The position numbers and the translations under genes were made by a program. From Streptomyces sp. SAI-135 (GTDB lineage Bacteria; Actinomycetota; Actinomycetes; Streptomycetales; Streptomycetaceae), in the NCBI RefSeq assembly GCF_029893805.1, contig NZ_JARXYP010000002.1:8060001-8124000 (forward strand): 64,000 nt of DNA. Direction: 5' to 3'. Shown here piece after piece: positions 16,315 through 24,399 of this stretch (position 1 is the first letter of the stretch; every line of letters starts with the position of its first letter). The notes under the pieces were generated by a model. The model did not search any database. It worked only from the letters and a program-made list of their open reading frames with translations, and was not told the origin of the DNA.

Positions 16315-17552
16315 CGGTTGCTCCCCAGGTCGCGCAGGATGTTCTCCGCGGACGGGCCGGACCTCCTGGTGCGAGCCATCCGCGCCAGCTCCCGCTCCAC
16401 CAGCTCCGTGTCGAGGTCCAGGAACTCCAGCTGCCCGAGACGTCCGGCGATCGCGTCGGTGAACAGCCGGTGCAGCGAGTCCTTGGTGATCGGCCGCCCG
16501 CCGAGTCCGGCGACGACCGTGTGCCCGTCGAGCCGGATTCCCGACAGCGCGGTGCGCACGTTCGCCGAGACGATCCCTCCGATGCCGACCGCGAGGGCGC
16601 GCTCGAGGACGACGACCCGCTGGGCGTTGCCGAGCACGGTCCGTACGGCCTCCAGGGGGAACGGCCGGAAGGAGGTGATCCCCAGCGCCCCGATCCGCAC
16701 CCCGGCCTCACGCATCTCGTCGACGACGTCGCAGACCGTGCCGAGCACCGAGCCGAGGGCGACGACGATCGTGTCGGCGAACTCGCAACGGTAGGGGTGG
16801 ATCAGCCCGCCGGAGTCCCGCCCGAACGCCTGCCGGAACTCGCGCGCGATGTCCGGGATCGCCTCCAGCGCCCGCATCTGCTTGGCATGGGCGAGGTAGC
16901 GCACCTCCGTGAACGCCTCCGGGCCGACCATCGCGCCGATCGAGACCGGCTCGTCGGGGTCGAGGACCTGGCGGGGTTCGTACGGCGGCAGGAAGGCGTC
17001 CACCTGTGCCTGCTCCGGGACCTCGATCCGCTCCCAGGCGTGCGTGAGCACGAAGCCGTCCATGCACACCATCACCGGCAGGGACAGTTCCTCGGCGAGC
17101 CGGAAGGCCTGCGGGTGCAGGTCGGCCGCCTCCTGGTTGTCGCGCGCGTACAGCTGGATCCAGCCGGAGTCGCGCTGGGACATGGTGTCGCTGTGGTCGT
17201 TCCAGATGTTGATGGGGGCGCCGATGGCCCGGTTGGCCACCGTCATCACGATCGGCAGGCCCAGGCCGGAGGCGTTGTAGAGCGCCTCCACCATGTACAG
17301 CAGGCCCTGGCTCGCGGTCGCCGTGTAGGTACGGGCGCCTGCCGCCGAGGCTCCGATGCACATCGACATCGCGGCGAACTCGGACTCGACGTTGACGTAC
17401 TCGCAAGGGCCGAGCACGCCGGACTTCACCAGGCGGCTGAGCTCCTCCACGATGTGGGTCTGCGGAGAGATCGGATAGGCGGCGATCACTTCCGGCCGGC
17501 AGTACGCGACGGTCTCGGCGACCGCACGGGATCCCTCAGTCTGCTTCAGCAT
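16311..17552 (-). CDS. 2-oxoacid:ferredoxin oxidoreductase, alpha subunit
   Basis: 413 residues. The N-terminal AYPISPQTHIVEELS is the substrate-binding loop of PorA. NVESEFAAMSMCIGASAAGART and TATASQGLLYMVEALYNASGLGLPIVM follow, and the PFOR II domain (VALGSVLGTVCDVVDEMREAG, ITSFRPFP) forms the second half. NIWNDHSDTMSQRDSGWIQ resembles pyruvate-specific enzymes, but 2-oxoacid specificity cannot be settled by reading. It begins inside the 3' end of the gamma subunit gene (17-base overlap) and is followed immediately by beta. Confidence 0.92.
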   Translation of the reverse strand: MLKQTEGSRAVAETVAYCRPEVIAAYPISPQTHIVEELSRLVKSGVLGPCEYVNVESEFAAMSMCIGASAAGARTYTATASQGLLYMVEALYNASGLGLPIVMTVANRAIGAPINIWNDHSDTMSQRDSGWIQLYARDNQEAADLHPQAFRLAEELSLPVMVCMDGFVLTHAWERIEVPEQAQVDAFLPPYEPRQVLDPDEPVSIGAMVGPEAFTEVRYLAHAKQMRALEAIPDIAREFRQAFGRDSGGLIHPYRCEFADTIVVALGSVLGTVCDVVDEMREAGVRIGALGITSFRPFPLEAVRTVLGNAQRVVVLERALAVGIGGIVSANVRTALSGIRLDGHTVVAGLGGRPITKDSLHRLFTDAIAGRLGQLEFLDLDTELVERELARMARTRRSGPSAENILRDLGSNR

Positions 17553-18117
17553 GGACGTGCTCCTCCCGCGCGTGCCTCACGTGCTCGTACGCCTCCCGGG
17601 CGGCGTCCGCATTGGCGGTGCCGAGCCTGCCCGGGAAGCGTTCCCCGACGGCTGCCACGAGCGAGTCGATCGCCACACAGCCGGTCAGCGCGGCGAGGCC
17701 GCCCAGCAGGACGGCGTTCGGCACCGGGCGCCCGAAGTGACGCAGGGCCAGCGCGGTCGCGGGCACGGTCAGCACACGGCCGGCCACCACGAACTCCGCC
17801 AGCCCCAATTCCTCAGCGGAAAGCGGTGAGTTGACGAGTACGGCACCTCTGGGGTGCAGTCCGTCGAAGACGTTCACCTGGTGCAGCAGCGTCGGGTCCT
17901 GGACCACCAGCGCGTCCGGGCACATCACCGGCTCCCGTACCCGGATCGGCCGGTCGTCGATGCGGCAGAACGCCATCACCGGCGCGCCCGTGCGCTCCGA
18001 GCCGAAGCTGGGGAAGGCCTGGGCGTACCGGCCCTCCACGAACGCTGCCACCGACAGCAACTCCGCGGCCGTGACGGCACCCTGTCCGCCGCGGCCATGG
18101 ATGCGTACCTGGAACAC
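17536..18117 (-). CDS. 2-oxoacid:ferredoxin oxidoreductase, gamma subunit
   Basis: 193 residues, opening with the diagnostic IHGRGGQGAVTAAELLSVAAF and continuing with FPSFGSERTGAPVMAFCRID. It is the first gene of the operon gamma-alpha-beta-(GltD/ferredoxin). GGAAGGAGAGTGCC precedes the start. Two boxes lie 60-94 bp upstream, placing this anaerobic-type enzyme under the same control as the stress genes. Confidence 0.92.
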   Translation of the reverse strand: MFQVRIHGRGGQGAVTAAELLSVAAFVEGRYAQAFPSFGSERTGAPVMAFCRIDDRPIRVREPVMCPDALVVQDPTLLHQVNVFDGLHPRGAVLVNSPLSAEELGLAEFVVAGRVLTVPATALALRHFGRPVPNAVLLGGLAALTGCVAIDSLVAAVGERFPGRLGTANADAAREAYEHVRHAREEHVHAEAD

Positions 18118-18176
18118 GGCACTCTCCTTCCGGACGGCCTCTTTCCGTCGTACCGCCGAACCGCCCGGCTCCTCAG

Positions 18177-18211
18177 GGGCCGGACGGCCTCAGTGAGGGG
18201 CCGGACGGGGT
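18177..18211. promoter_or_regulatory. Paired DevR-like boxes before the por operon
   Basis: GGGCCGGACGGCCT (18177-18190) and GGGCCGGACGGGGT (18198-18211) are 21 bp apart; the proximal box is 60 bp before the gamma subunit start at 18117. Confidence 0.68.
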
Positions 18212-18222
18212 GCGTTTCGCCG

Positions 18223-19110
18223 TCACTCGTGCGGCACGACGGCGACCGGGCAGCGGGCGTGGTGCAGGACCGCGTGGGTGATCGGCCCCGTGTGGGCGCC
18301 GAGCCTGCCCGGACGGATCCGGCGTCCGACGACCAGCAGACAGGCGTCGCTCGTGGCGTCCAGCACCCGCTGGGCGGGGCGCCCCTCCTCGGCCAGCGGC
18401 TGGAGCGCGACGGTGGGGTACTTCTCCCGCCACGGAGCGAGCACGGAGGCCAGTCTCCGTTCGGCGATCTTCCGTACCGCCTCGCGGGCCTTCGCCTCGG
18501 CCGCACCCGGCATGTACGGGAGCTGCCACGCGTACACCACCCGCAACGGCGCCGCGTACAGGGCGGCGCTGTCGAAGGCGAACGCGAGCAGTTCCTCGCA
18601 GCGCGCCGGATCGACGCCGACCACGACGGCACGCTCGGGGGTGCGGGCCGGGGACAGGCCGGCCGGATCCGGCAGGTGCTCGTCCTCAGGAGGCTGATCG
18701 GCTCGTACGAGGACCACGGGCCGTACCACGTGGGCCACGGTCGCCGACGCCACCGAACCGGCCATGAAGCCGCCGAAGCCGCTGAACGCGCGGCTGCCGA
18801 GGACCAGCAGTTCCGACTCCGCGCCCGCGTCGACGAGTGCGTCGGCCGCGGGCCGGGCGATCTGGTCGCCGCTCAGAGCCAGCTGCGGGTACCGCTCGTC
18901 GAGACGGTCCATGGCGCCGCGCAGGATCCGCCGCGCCCAGTAGCGGGGTGCCTCCAGTTCGGGAAGGTCGGCCGCGTCGGACGGCAGCCCCTCCCAGGCA
19001 TGGATCAGGCGCAGCGGAAGTCCGCGCAGCAGGGCCTCCCGCGCCGCCCAGTCGGCGGCCGCGAGACTCTCACGTGAACCATCCAGACCAACGACGATGG
19101 GGCGAAGCAC
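18223..19110 (-). CDS. Universal stress protein, tandem Usp domains
   Basis: 295 residues. Domain 1 opens PIVVGLDGSRES and holds VLGSRAFSGFGGFMAGSVAS; domain 2 begins VVVGVDPARCEE and ends LGAHTGPITHAVLHHARCPVAVVPHE. Start GTG 19110 is preferred because GGGAGG lies 8 bases before it; the GTG at 19119 would overlap that site. It lies 27 bp downstream of the DUF4389 gene and is probably co-transcribed with it from the boxes at 19915-19949. Confidence 0.9.
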   Translation of the reverse strand: MLRPIVVGLDGSRESLAAADWAAREALLRGLPLRLIHAWEGLPSDAADLPELEAPRYWARRILRGAMDRLDERYPQLALSGDQIARPAADALVDAGAESELLVLGSRAFSGFGGFMAGSVASATVAHVVRPVVLVRADQPPEDEHLPDPAGLSPARTPERAVVVGVDPARCEELLAFAFDSAALYAAPLRVVYAWQLPYMPGAAEAKAREAVRKIAERRLASVLAPWREKYPTVALQPLAEEGRPAQRVLDATSDACLLVVGRRIRPGRLGAHTGPITHAVLHHARCPVAVVPHE

Positions 19111-19137
19111 GGCCAACACCTCCCTGGTGGGTGTCCT

Positions 19138-19830
19138 TCACGGACTGTCCTGTGACTGCCTGCGGCTGTCCGGCGGCTCAGGTCCGGCCGGTTCCGTGCC
19201 TCCCATGTCCAGGCGGAACGGCGGGTACTCGTCCGTCATCAGGGCGACGTAGGCGGCGACCCGCAGCACCCAGCGGTTGAGGCCGAGCACCAGGTCGAAG
19301 ATCTGCTTCGGGTACTTCTCGGTGAAGGCCAGGATCACCGCCGCGACGAGCGTCAGCACGGCGATCAGGCCGCCGTCCCACCAGCCCATGCGCAGGCCGC
19401 CCAGGAAGAACCCGATGACGATGTAGTGCGGAATGGCCAGCAACCACCACTTCACCAGCACCAGACCACGGGAGAGGTGCTCGGGGTAGGCCACGTCCAG
19501 CCGGGTCGGGTAGTCCGGTTCCTCCTTGAGGCTGAACGGCGGATAGCGGTCCGTGCCGAGGGCCCCGTACGAGTAGTACGCGACCCGCCAGCTCCAGCGC
19601 AGCACGCCGAGGTTGAAGTCGAACAGCGGGCGCGGGTAGCGGCCCGTGAACAGGATGGCGAAGAACGCGGCCACGCTCACGAAGGTGAAGCCGATCCAGA
19701 GGAAGAACAGCACCACGTAGTGGGGAATGACCAGGATCCACTTCACCAGCCACAGCCAGCGCGACAACGGTGCGTCGAGCACCGCTTCGACCCGGACCGG
19801 TCGGTCCGGTACTCCGGCAAGGGTCGTCAT
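19138..19830 (-). CDS. DUF4389 membrane protein
   Basis: 230 residues with an internal duplication. Each half has membrane helices followed by a conserved turn: LFTGRYPRPLFDFNLGVLRW in the first and a matching TEKYPKQIFDLVLGLNRW in the second, each followed by a YPPF motif. This is the DUF4389 pattern, function unknown, membrane-located. GAAGGAGCTGATCGACC precedes the ATG. It sits upstream of and in line with a Usp gene. Confidence 0.85.
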   Translation of the reverse strand: MTTLAGVPDRPVRVEAVLDAPLSRWLWLVKWILVIPHYVVLFFLWIGFTFVSVAAFFAILFTGRYPRPLFDFNLGVLRWSWRVAYYSYGALGTDRYPPFSLKEEPDYPTRLDVAYPEHLSRGLVLVKWWLLAIPHYIVIGFFLGGLRMGWWDGGLIAVLTLVAAVILAFTEKYPKQIFDLVLGLNRWVLRVAAYVALMTDEYPPFRLDMGGTEPAGPEPPDSRRQSQDSP

Positions 19831-19876
19831 GGTCGATCAGCTCCTTCGCCCCGGGACGGGACACGCTGCATCAGTC

Positions 19877-20037
19877 CTACGACCAGCGTCGCCGCCGCAC
19901 GCACCCGGCCGCGAGGGCCGTGCGGGCAGGCCGGGGGGTCCGACGGGCCCTTGCCGTACCGGCCTGTGCGGCGACCGGCACCAGGACCACCGGGCAGTGC
20001 GCGTGGTGGAGCAGGGCATGGGGCACCGGCTCCCTTT
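19877..20037 (-). pseudogene. Relic of a usp gene, C-terminal fragment
   Basis: Read on the minus strand from about 20037, one frame gives REREPVPHALLHHAHCPVVLVPVAAQ. This matches the C-terminal signature of neighbouring Usp proteins (for example GPVTHAVLHHARCPVAVVPHE). The frame continues with unrelated residues to a TAG at 19877-19879. No start or N-terminal domain remains. The boxes of the DUF4389 promoter lie inside the fragment's tail, so the promoter region has grown over the remains of an older gene. Confidence 0.6.
19915..19949. promoter_or_regulatory. Paired DevR-like boxes before DUF4389-usp
   Basis: GGGCCGTGCGGGCA (19915-19928) and GGGTCCGACGGGCC (19936-19949) are 21 bp apart, 85 bp before the start at 19830. 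Each has two or three mismatches. Confidence 0.5.
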
Positions 20038-20132
20038 CTCGCGGGCGCCGCAGGGGCGCGAGATCCCGGGCCGTGGAGCGAGCCGGCGGAAAGTCCCGGC
20101 GGGCCTCGAAGGCCGGGTGGGGACCTTGACGG

Positions 20133-20146
20133 GGACCGGTCGGCCC
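20133..20146. promoter_or_regulatory. DevR-like box before CBS-BON gene
   Basis: GGACCGGTCGGCCC, one mismatch, 98 bp before the start at 20245. Confidence 0.5.
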
Positions 20147-20244
20147 ATGCGCTTCCCGGGCCGGCGGCCCAGTCTGGAGTCAGGACGTCCTGCGCCCTGC
20201 CCGAGGGCGTGGCCGTCCGTGTCCCGGCAGCACCGGAGGCCACC

Positions 20245-20982
20245 ATGCACGGCACCCCGCACACCGTCGCAGACGTGATGACCCACACCGTCGTCGCCCT
20301 GGTGCGCGACACGGTCTTCAAGGACATCGTCAAGGCCATGGGCCGGTGGCACGTGAGCGCCCTGCCCGTCGTCGACGGCGACCACCGGGTCCTGGGCGTG
20401 GTGTCCGAGGCGGACCTGCTGCCCAAGGAGGAGTTCCGCGAGGGAGACCCGGACCGGTACGCCCGGTTGCGCCGGCTCTCCGACCTGTCCAAGGCCGGGG
20501 CGCGGACCGCCGAGGACCTGATGACGGCCCCCGCCGTCACCGTCAGGGCCGACGCGACACTCGCCCAGGCGGCGCGGGCCATGGCGCGGGGCAAGGTCAA
20601 ACGGCTGCCGGTGGTGGACGCCGACGGCGTCCTGGAGGGCATCGTGAGCCGCTCGGACCTGCTGAAGGTGTTCCTGCGGGACGACGAGGACATCGCCGGG
20701 GAGGTACGGGACCAGGTCGTCGCGTTTCTCTTCCCCGATCCCGTGGAGCCGATCCGGGTGACGGTGCGCGACGGCGTCGTGGCCTTGACCGGCCGGGTGC
20801 GGGACACCTCGATCGTGCCGGTCGCGGCCCGTCTGGTGCGGGCCGTGGAGGGAGTGGTGGACGTGGACTGCGCCCTGCTGGGCCCGCCCCGCAGGCCGGA
20901 CCTCGACCCGGACCTTCCCGGCGCCACCCCGGCAGGCGGCGCGGACCGGGACCTTCCGGCCCCGTCGGACAGCCACCGGTGA
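20245..20982 (+). CDS. CBS-pair and BON domain protein
   Basis: 245 residues: CBS 1 (about 7-65, VADVMTHTVVALVRDT and HVSALPVVDGDHRVLGVVSEADLL), CBS 2 (about 92-150, VKRLPVVDADGVLEGIVSRSDLL), then a BON domain (about 160-220) and a Pro/Asp-rich tail. CBS pairs bind adenine nucleotides, and BON domains are linked to membrane or phospholipid contact. Mycobacterial Hrp1 (Rv2626c) is a DosR-induced CBS protein. ATG follows CCGGAGGCCACC. The Rv1733c-like gene follows 16 bp later. There are four such proteins here; this one is closest to the copy at 52244-52867. Confidence 0.88.
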   Translation: MHGTPHTVADVMTHTVVALVRDTVFKDIVKAMGRWHVSALPVVDGDHRVLGVVSEADLLPKEEFREGDPDRYARLRRLSDLSKAGARTAEDLMTAPAVTVRADATLAQAARAMARGKVKRLPVVDADGVLEGIVSRSDLLKVFLRDDEDIAGEVRDQVVAFLFPDPVEPIRVTVRDGVVALTGRVRDTSIVPVAARLVRAVEGVVDVDCALLGPPRRPDLDPDLPGATPAGGADRDLPAPSDSHR

Positions 20983-20998
20983 GAGGAGGTGCCGACTC

Positions 20999-21586
20999 AT
21001 GGCGAGGACGACGCGGGGGCGCATGAGGAGGAAGCTGCTGTGGCGGTGGCGGCGCAATCCGCTCCGGCGGCGCAGTGACAGGGTGGAGACCTGGATCGTC
21101 CTGGCCACCTGGATCGTGGCGCTGGCGGGCGGCTGGCTCGCGGGGCAAGCGGCGGGCGTGGCCATGGAGGACGGGCTCGCCGCCCGGCGAGCCGCACTGC
21201 ACGCCGTATCGGCGACACTCATCGAGAACGCGGACGGAACCCCCGCGCTGACGGGGGACGGCGCCGGCGACACGGTGCGGGCGAAGGTGCGCTGGACGGC
21301 TCCGGACGGTTCCACCCGCACGGGAGTGGCCCGGGTCGGACTGGGCGGCACGACGGGTTCGGCGGTCACCGTGTGGATCGATCGCCGGGGCGACCTGGCG
21401 CGGACCCCGCTCACCCCGGCCGAGGCGCGGCTCCAGTCGGCGCTGACGGGTGTGCTGGTCGCGGCAGGCACCGGTGCCGTGGCCTTCGGATGCGGATGGC
21501 TGGCCCGGCTGCGGCTGGACCGGCGGCGGATGCGCGACTGGGAGTCGGAGTGGGCGCGCGTCGCGCCGAGCGGTGGAAGGACCTGA
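20999..21586 (+). CDS. Rv1733c-like two-helix membrane protein, second copy
   Basis: 195 residues. It shares with the copy at 2277-2840 the basic WRWRRNPLRRR N-terminus, a first helix (IVLATWIVALAGGWLAGQAAG), the central VRWTAPDGS and a second helix followed by RLRLDRRRMRDWESEW. Function unknown; the family includes a DosR-regulon antigen. GAGAGGAGGTGCCGACTC precedes the ATG, 16 bp after the CBS-BON stop. The stop codon lies in the first copy of a 22-bp tandem repeat. Confidence 0.78.
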   Translation: MARTTRGRMRRKLLWRWRRNPLRRRSDRVETWIVLATWIVALAGGWLAGQAAGVAMEDGLAARRAALHAVSATLIENADGTPALTGDGAGDTVRAKVRWTAPDGSTRTGVARVGLGGTTGSAVTVWIDRRGDLARTPLTPAEARLQSALTGVLVAAGTGAVAFGCGWLARLRLDRRRMRDWESEWARVAPSGGRT

Positions 21587-21614
21587 CCGGTGCGGTGGAA
21601 GGACCTGACCGGTG
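21571..21614. repeat. 22-bp perfect tandem repeat
   Basis: Two identical adjacent copies of a 22-base unit (21571-21592 and 21593-21614), unit beginning CGGTGGAAGGACC. A degraded third copy (GGCGGAAGGCCATGACC) follows. The first copy contains the stop codon of the Rv1733c-like gene, so the array probably arose by slippage downstream of it. Confidence 0.9.
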
Positions 21615-21662
21615 AGGCGGAAGGCCATGACCTGTCATGCGGAAGAACAGGACCGTCCGAAA

Positions 21663-21697
21663 GGGCCGACCGGGTCCCTCGCGGGGCCGGTCGGCTC
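21663..21697. promoter_or_regulatory. Paired DevR-like boxes before hsp20
   Basis: GGGCCGACCGGGTC (21663-21676) and GGGCCGGTCGGCTC (21684-21697) are 21 bp apart, ending 61 bp before the hsp20 start. The mycobacterial hspX promoter also carries multiple DosR boxes. Confidence 0.65.
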
Positions 21698-21757
21698 ACG
21701 CGCGTACCCGTCCTCGCGCGTGACGCTTGAACCGTCACGAGCGAAGAGGAGGGTGAC

Positions 21758-22180
21758 ATGAGCGGCATGATCGAGCGGCTCACCGGCTGGCCGGCCCTGC
21801 CCGACCTGTTCGGCTGGGTCGAGACCGGCCTTCCCGTGGCGCACACGGCGCCGGGGACGCACGGTATCCGGATCGAGGAGCGGTTGACGGACGGCACGTA
21901 CGTCCTGCGGGCGGAGCTGCCGGGCGTCGACCCTGCCAAGGACGTCGAGATCACTGTCACGGAAGGGGTTCTCATCCTGCGGGCGGAGCGGACCGAGGAG
22001 GTCGAGGACAAGCACCACACCGAGTTCCGCTACGGCACCTTCACCCGATCCGTCCGGCTGCCGGCCGGTGCCAAGGGTGACGACGCCACGGCGGACTACA
22101 AGGACGGCGTGCTGACCGTCACGGTTCCGGTCCCGGAGACGAAGGCGGGGACCAAAACCATTCCCGTGCGGCAGGGCTGA
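21758..22180 (+). CDS. Hsp20/alpha-crystallin chaperone, HspX-like
   Basis: 140 residues. The alpha-crystallin domain is obvious: GTYVLRAELPGVDPAKDVEITV, then LRAERTEE, FRYGTFTRSVRLPAGA, and YKDGVLTVTVPVPE. The sequence follows mycobacterial HspX (Rv2031c, alpha-crystallin-like DosR product) closely through the core. It is an ATP-independent holdase for proteins in stressed or resting cells. AGAGGAGGGTGAC precedes the ATG. A 66-bp palindrome directly follows the gene. Confidence 0.93.
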   Translation: MSGMIERLTGWPALPDLFGWVETGLPVAHTAPGTHGIRIEERLTDGTYVLRAELPGVDPAKDVEITVTEGVLILRAERTEEVEDKHHTEFRYGTFTRSVRLPAGAKGDDATADYKDGVLTVTVPVPETKAGTKTIPVRQG

Positions 22181-22193
22181 GCGCCCCGACGCG

Positions 22194-22259
22194 GTGAACG
22201 GCGTGAGCGGGTGTGCGGCCGGACAGCTGTCCGGCCGCACACCCGCTCACGCCGTTCAC
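22194..22259. terminator. 66-bp perfect palindrome, bidirectional terminator
   Basis: Two 33-base arms are exact reverse complements with the axis between 22226 and 22227 (GGACAG|CTGTCC). It lies between the stop of hsp20 (+) and overlaps the stop codon of the OsmC gene (-), the right place for a shared terminator. The length and perfection of the stem are unusual and there is no unpaired loop beyond the minimum a hairpin needs. No T-tract follows. Confidence 0.8.
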
Positions 22260-22726
22260 ATGGCGTCACCCGTCGCGGGATCCAGGTCGAGGACGACCGC
22301 CGGCGGCTGCCGCAGCGTGTTGTGCACGGTGCAGTGCGAGGCGACGGCCAGCAGGGCCGCGTGACGCTGTGCGGACAACGCGGGCGGAGGAGTCAGCGTG
22401 ATGCGGAGCGCGCCGACGCGGGCCGGCGAGTCGGTGGCCATGGTGAACTCCGCGCGCACCCGCAGCCCGCGGCGGGACAGGTGGTGCCGGTCGAGGTAGC
22501 GGCCCGCGTAGAAGGCGACGCAGGTGGCCAGGGACGCGGCGAACATCTCGACCGGGGTGGGCGCGACATCCGTGCCGCCTGCCTCCACGGGCTGGTCGAC
22601 GAGCAGCCGGTGTCCGCGGATGTCGACGTCGTACGCGTCCCCGTTGGCGTGCGCGACCTCGATCAGGTGCACGTCCGGTGCGTACGGCTCCCTCGTGGAG
22701 ACGGTCTCTGCTGCGGTGTGCGTCAT
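22256..22726 (-). CDS. OsmC/Ohr family protein
   Basis: 156 residues. The two redox cysteines of the family are present: C69 in MFAASLATCVAFYAGRYL and C132 in VASHCTVHNTL. OsmC and Ohr proteins reduce organic and fatty-acid hydroperoxides using thiols. The N-terminal part contains HLIEVAHANGDAYDVDIRGHRLLVDQP. GGGAGGCCCCGCC precedes the start at 22726. The last codons form part of the 66-bp palindrome. Confidence 0.88.
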   Translation of the reverse strand: MTHTAAETVSTREPYAPDVHLIEVAHANGDAYDVDIRGHRLLVDQPVEAGGTDVAPTPVEMFAASLATCVAFYAGRYLDRHHLSRRGLRVRAEFTMATDSPARVGALRITLTPPPALSAQRHAALLAVASHCTVHNTLRQPPAVVLDLDPATGDAM

Positions 22727-22793
22727 GGCGGGGCCTCCCTCGGCCTCGGCTGCCTGTGCTTCCAGTGGAGCGCGCGTGGGTCCGCGGGGTCAT

Positions 22794-22829
22794 GGGCCGG
22801 ACAGAGCACGCCGGATGGCCGTTCGGTCC
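22794..22829. promoter_or_regulatory. DevR-like boxes before the OsmC gene
   Basis: TGGCCGTTCGGTCC (22816-22829, two mismatches) and the half-conserved GGGCCGGACAGAGC (22794-22807) are 22 bp apart. The proximal box is 68 bp before the OsmC start. Confidence 0.48.
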
Positions 22830-22859
22830 CTCATCCGTGTCCACAGCCGACCGTGCTCG

Positions 22860-22894
22860 GGCCCGGTCGGCCCATCCTCAGGGCCTGTGCGAGG
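22860..22894. promoter_or_regulatory. DevR-like boxes before the beta-CASP gene
   Basis: GGCCCGGTCGGCCC (22860-22873, one mismatch), with a left half-site GGGCCT at 22881, 21 bp on. The pair ends 69 bp before the start at 22963. Confidence 0.5.
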
Positions 22895-22962
22895 CCGCAC
22901 GCTGGAGACGCAGGCAGCGGGGGAGAGGCGAACGAGGGCGCGCACCGAAGGAGCCGTGTGTC

Positions 22963-24399
22963 ATGACCACTGTGGTATCGGGACCGGCCGGTCCGGCAAC
23001 AACCTCGTCCCGGCCCGCCCTGCTGACGTTCCTCGGCGGCGTGGGCACCGTGACGGGCAGCAAGTTCCTGGTCGAGAGCGACCACGCCCGTGTCCTGGTC
23101 GACTGCGGTCTCTTCCAGGGCATCGCGGAGCTGCGCAGGCGCAACTGGCGCGGACTGCCCTGTGACGCCGCGGACATCGAGACGGTCGTGGTCACCCACG
23201 CCCACCTGGACCACTGCGGCTACCTGCCCCGGCTGGTGCGGCACGGTTTCCGGGGCCGGATCGTGACGACGGAGTACACCGCGCGGCTCATGGAGATCGT
23301 GCTGCGCGACAGCGCCAGACTGCAGACGGAGACGGCCCGGCACGCCAACGAGCACGGCTGGTCCAAACACCGCCCCGCGCAACCGCTGTACGACGACTCG
23401 GACGTCGACCGCACCCTGAAGCTCGTCGACGCCGTGCCGCCCCGTACGACCGCCGGCATCGCCACCGGGACCAGCCTCAGCCTGCACCCCGCCGGGCACA
23501 TCCTCGGATCGTCCTGGGCCCGGCTCACCCTGGAGGACGGCCGCACCCTGGCCGTCAGTGGCGACCTCGGCCGCCCGGGCCACCCGCTGCTGCTCCCGCC
23601 CGAGCCGTTCTCCGGAGCCGACGTCCTGCTCATGGAGTCGACCTACGGCAACCGGCGCCACGAGGAGCAGGCCGGCCGGACCCACTTCGCCGACGTGCTG
23701 ACCCGGACTCTCGCCCGGGGCGGCACCGTCGTCATCCCGGCGTTCGCACTCGACCGCACCGAGATCCTCCTGCACGAACTCGCCGGACTGCGCCGCGAGG
23801 GCAGGCTCCCGGCGGCGGTGCCGGTCTACGTCGACAGCCCGATGGCCCTGGCCGCCCTCGACGTCTACCGTGACGCGATTGCCGCCCGGGCCCCCGAACT
23901 GCGCCCCGAGGTCGCGGTCGCGGGTACCGCCGCTCTGAGTCCCGAGCCGTTCCGCGCCGTACGCTCGATCGACGAGTCCGTCGAACTCAGCCGCTCGGGC
24001 GGACCGGCCGTCATCGTGTCGGCGTCCGGCATGGCCACCGGCGGGCGGGTGCTGCACCATCTGCGGCGCCTGCTGCCCGATCCGCGCAACGCCGTCGTCG
24101 TGGTGGGCTTCGCCGCCCAGGGCACCCGGGCACGGGATCTCGTCGACGGCGCCAAGGTGATCAAGATGTTCGGCGAGTACGTCCCGGTCCGCGCTCTCGT
24201 CGCCGACGTGCCGCACTTCTCCGCACACGCCGACGCCGCGCAGATCATCGACTGGCTCCGGGGCGCCCCCGCCCCGCACGCCACCTACCTGGTGCACGGC
24301 GAGCCGGAGGCGGCCGCCGCACTGCGCGACCGTATCGACCGGACGCTGGGCTGGACCGCGGCGGTGCCGCGCTCGGGGGAGCGGGTCCTGGTGCGGTGA
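22963..24399 (+). CDS. Metallo-beta-lactamase/beta-CASP nuclease-like protein
   Basis: 478 residues. Metal site THAHLDHCGYLPRL (H79, H81, D83, H84), HPAGHILGSS, and the beta-CASP/RMMBL segments SASGMATGGRVLHHLRRLLPD and DVPHFSAHADAAQIIDWL. The layout matches prokaryotic CPSF73/YSH1-type proteins, mostly RNA endo- or exonucleases. Homologues are common in stress islands of actinobacteria, so it may act on RNA during dormancy; the substrate is unknown. ATG 22963 follows GAAGGAGCCGTGTGTC. Confidence 0.87.
   Translation: MTTVVSGPAGPATTSSRPALLTFLGGVGTVTGSKFLVESDHARVLVDCGLFQGIAELRRRNWRGLPCDAADIETVVVTHAHLDHCGYLPRLVRHGFRGRIVTTEYTARLMEIVLRDSARLQTETARHANEHGWSKHRPAQPLYDDSDVDRTLKLVDAVPPRTTAGIATGTSLSLHPAGHILGSSWARLTLEDGRTLAVSGDLGRPGHPLLLPPEPFSGADVLLMESTYGNRRHEEQAGRTHFADVLTRTLARGGTVVIPAFALDRTEILLHELAGLRREGRLPAAVPVYVDSPMALAALDVYRDAIAARAPELRPEVAVAGTAALSPEPFRAVRSIDESVELSRSGGPAVIVSASGMATGGRVLHHLRRLLPDPRNAVVVVGFAAQGTRARDLVDGAKVIKMFGEYVPVRALVADVPHFSAHADAAQIIDWLRGAPAPHATYLVHGEPEAAAALRDRIDRTLGWTAAVPRSGERVLVR

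Larger units (their letters stand above)
19831..20244. other. Intergenic region with promoter boxes and a usp relic
   Basis: 414 bases between divergent genes. They hold two sets of boxes and a decayed fragment of a usp gene on the minus strand (listed separately). No intact ORF is supported. Confidence 0.6.
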
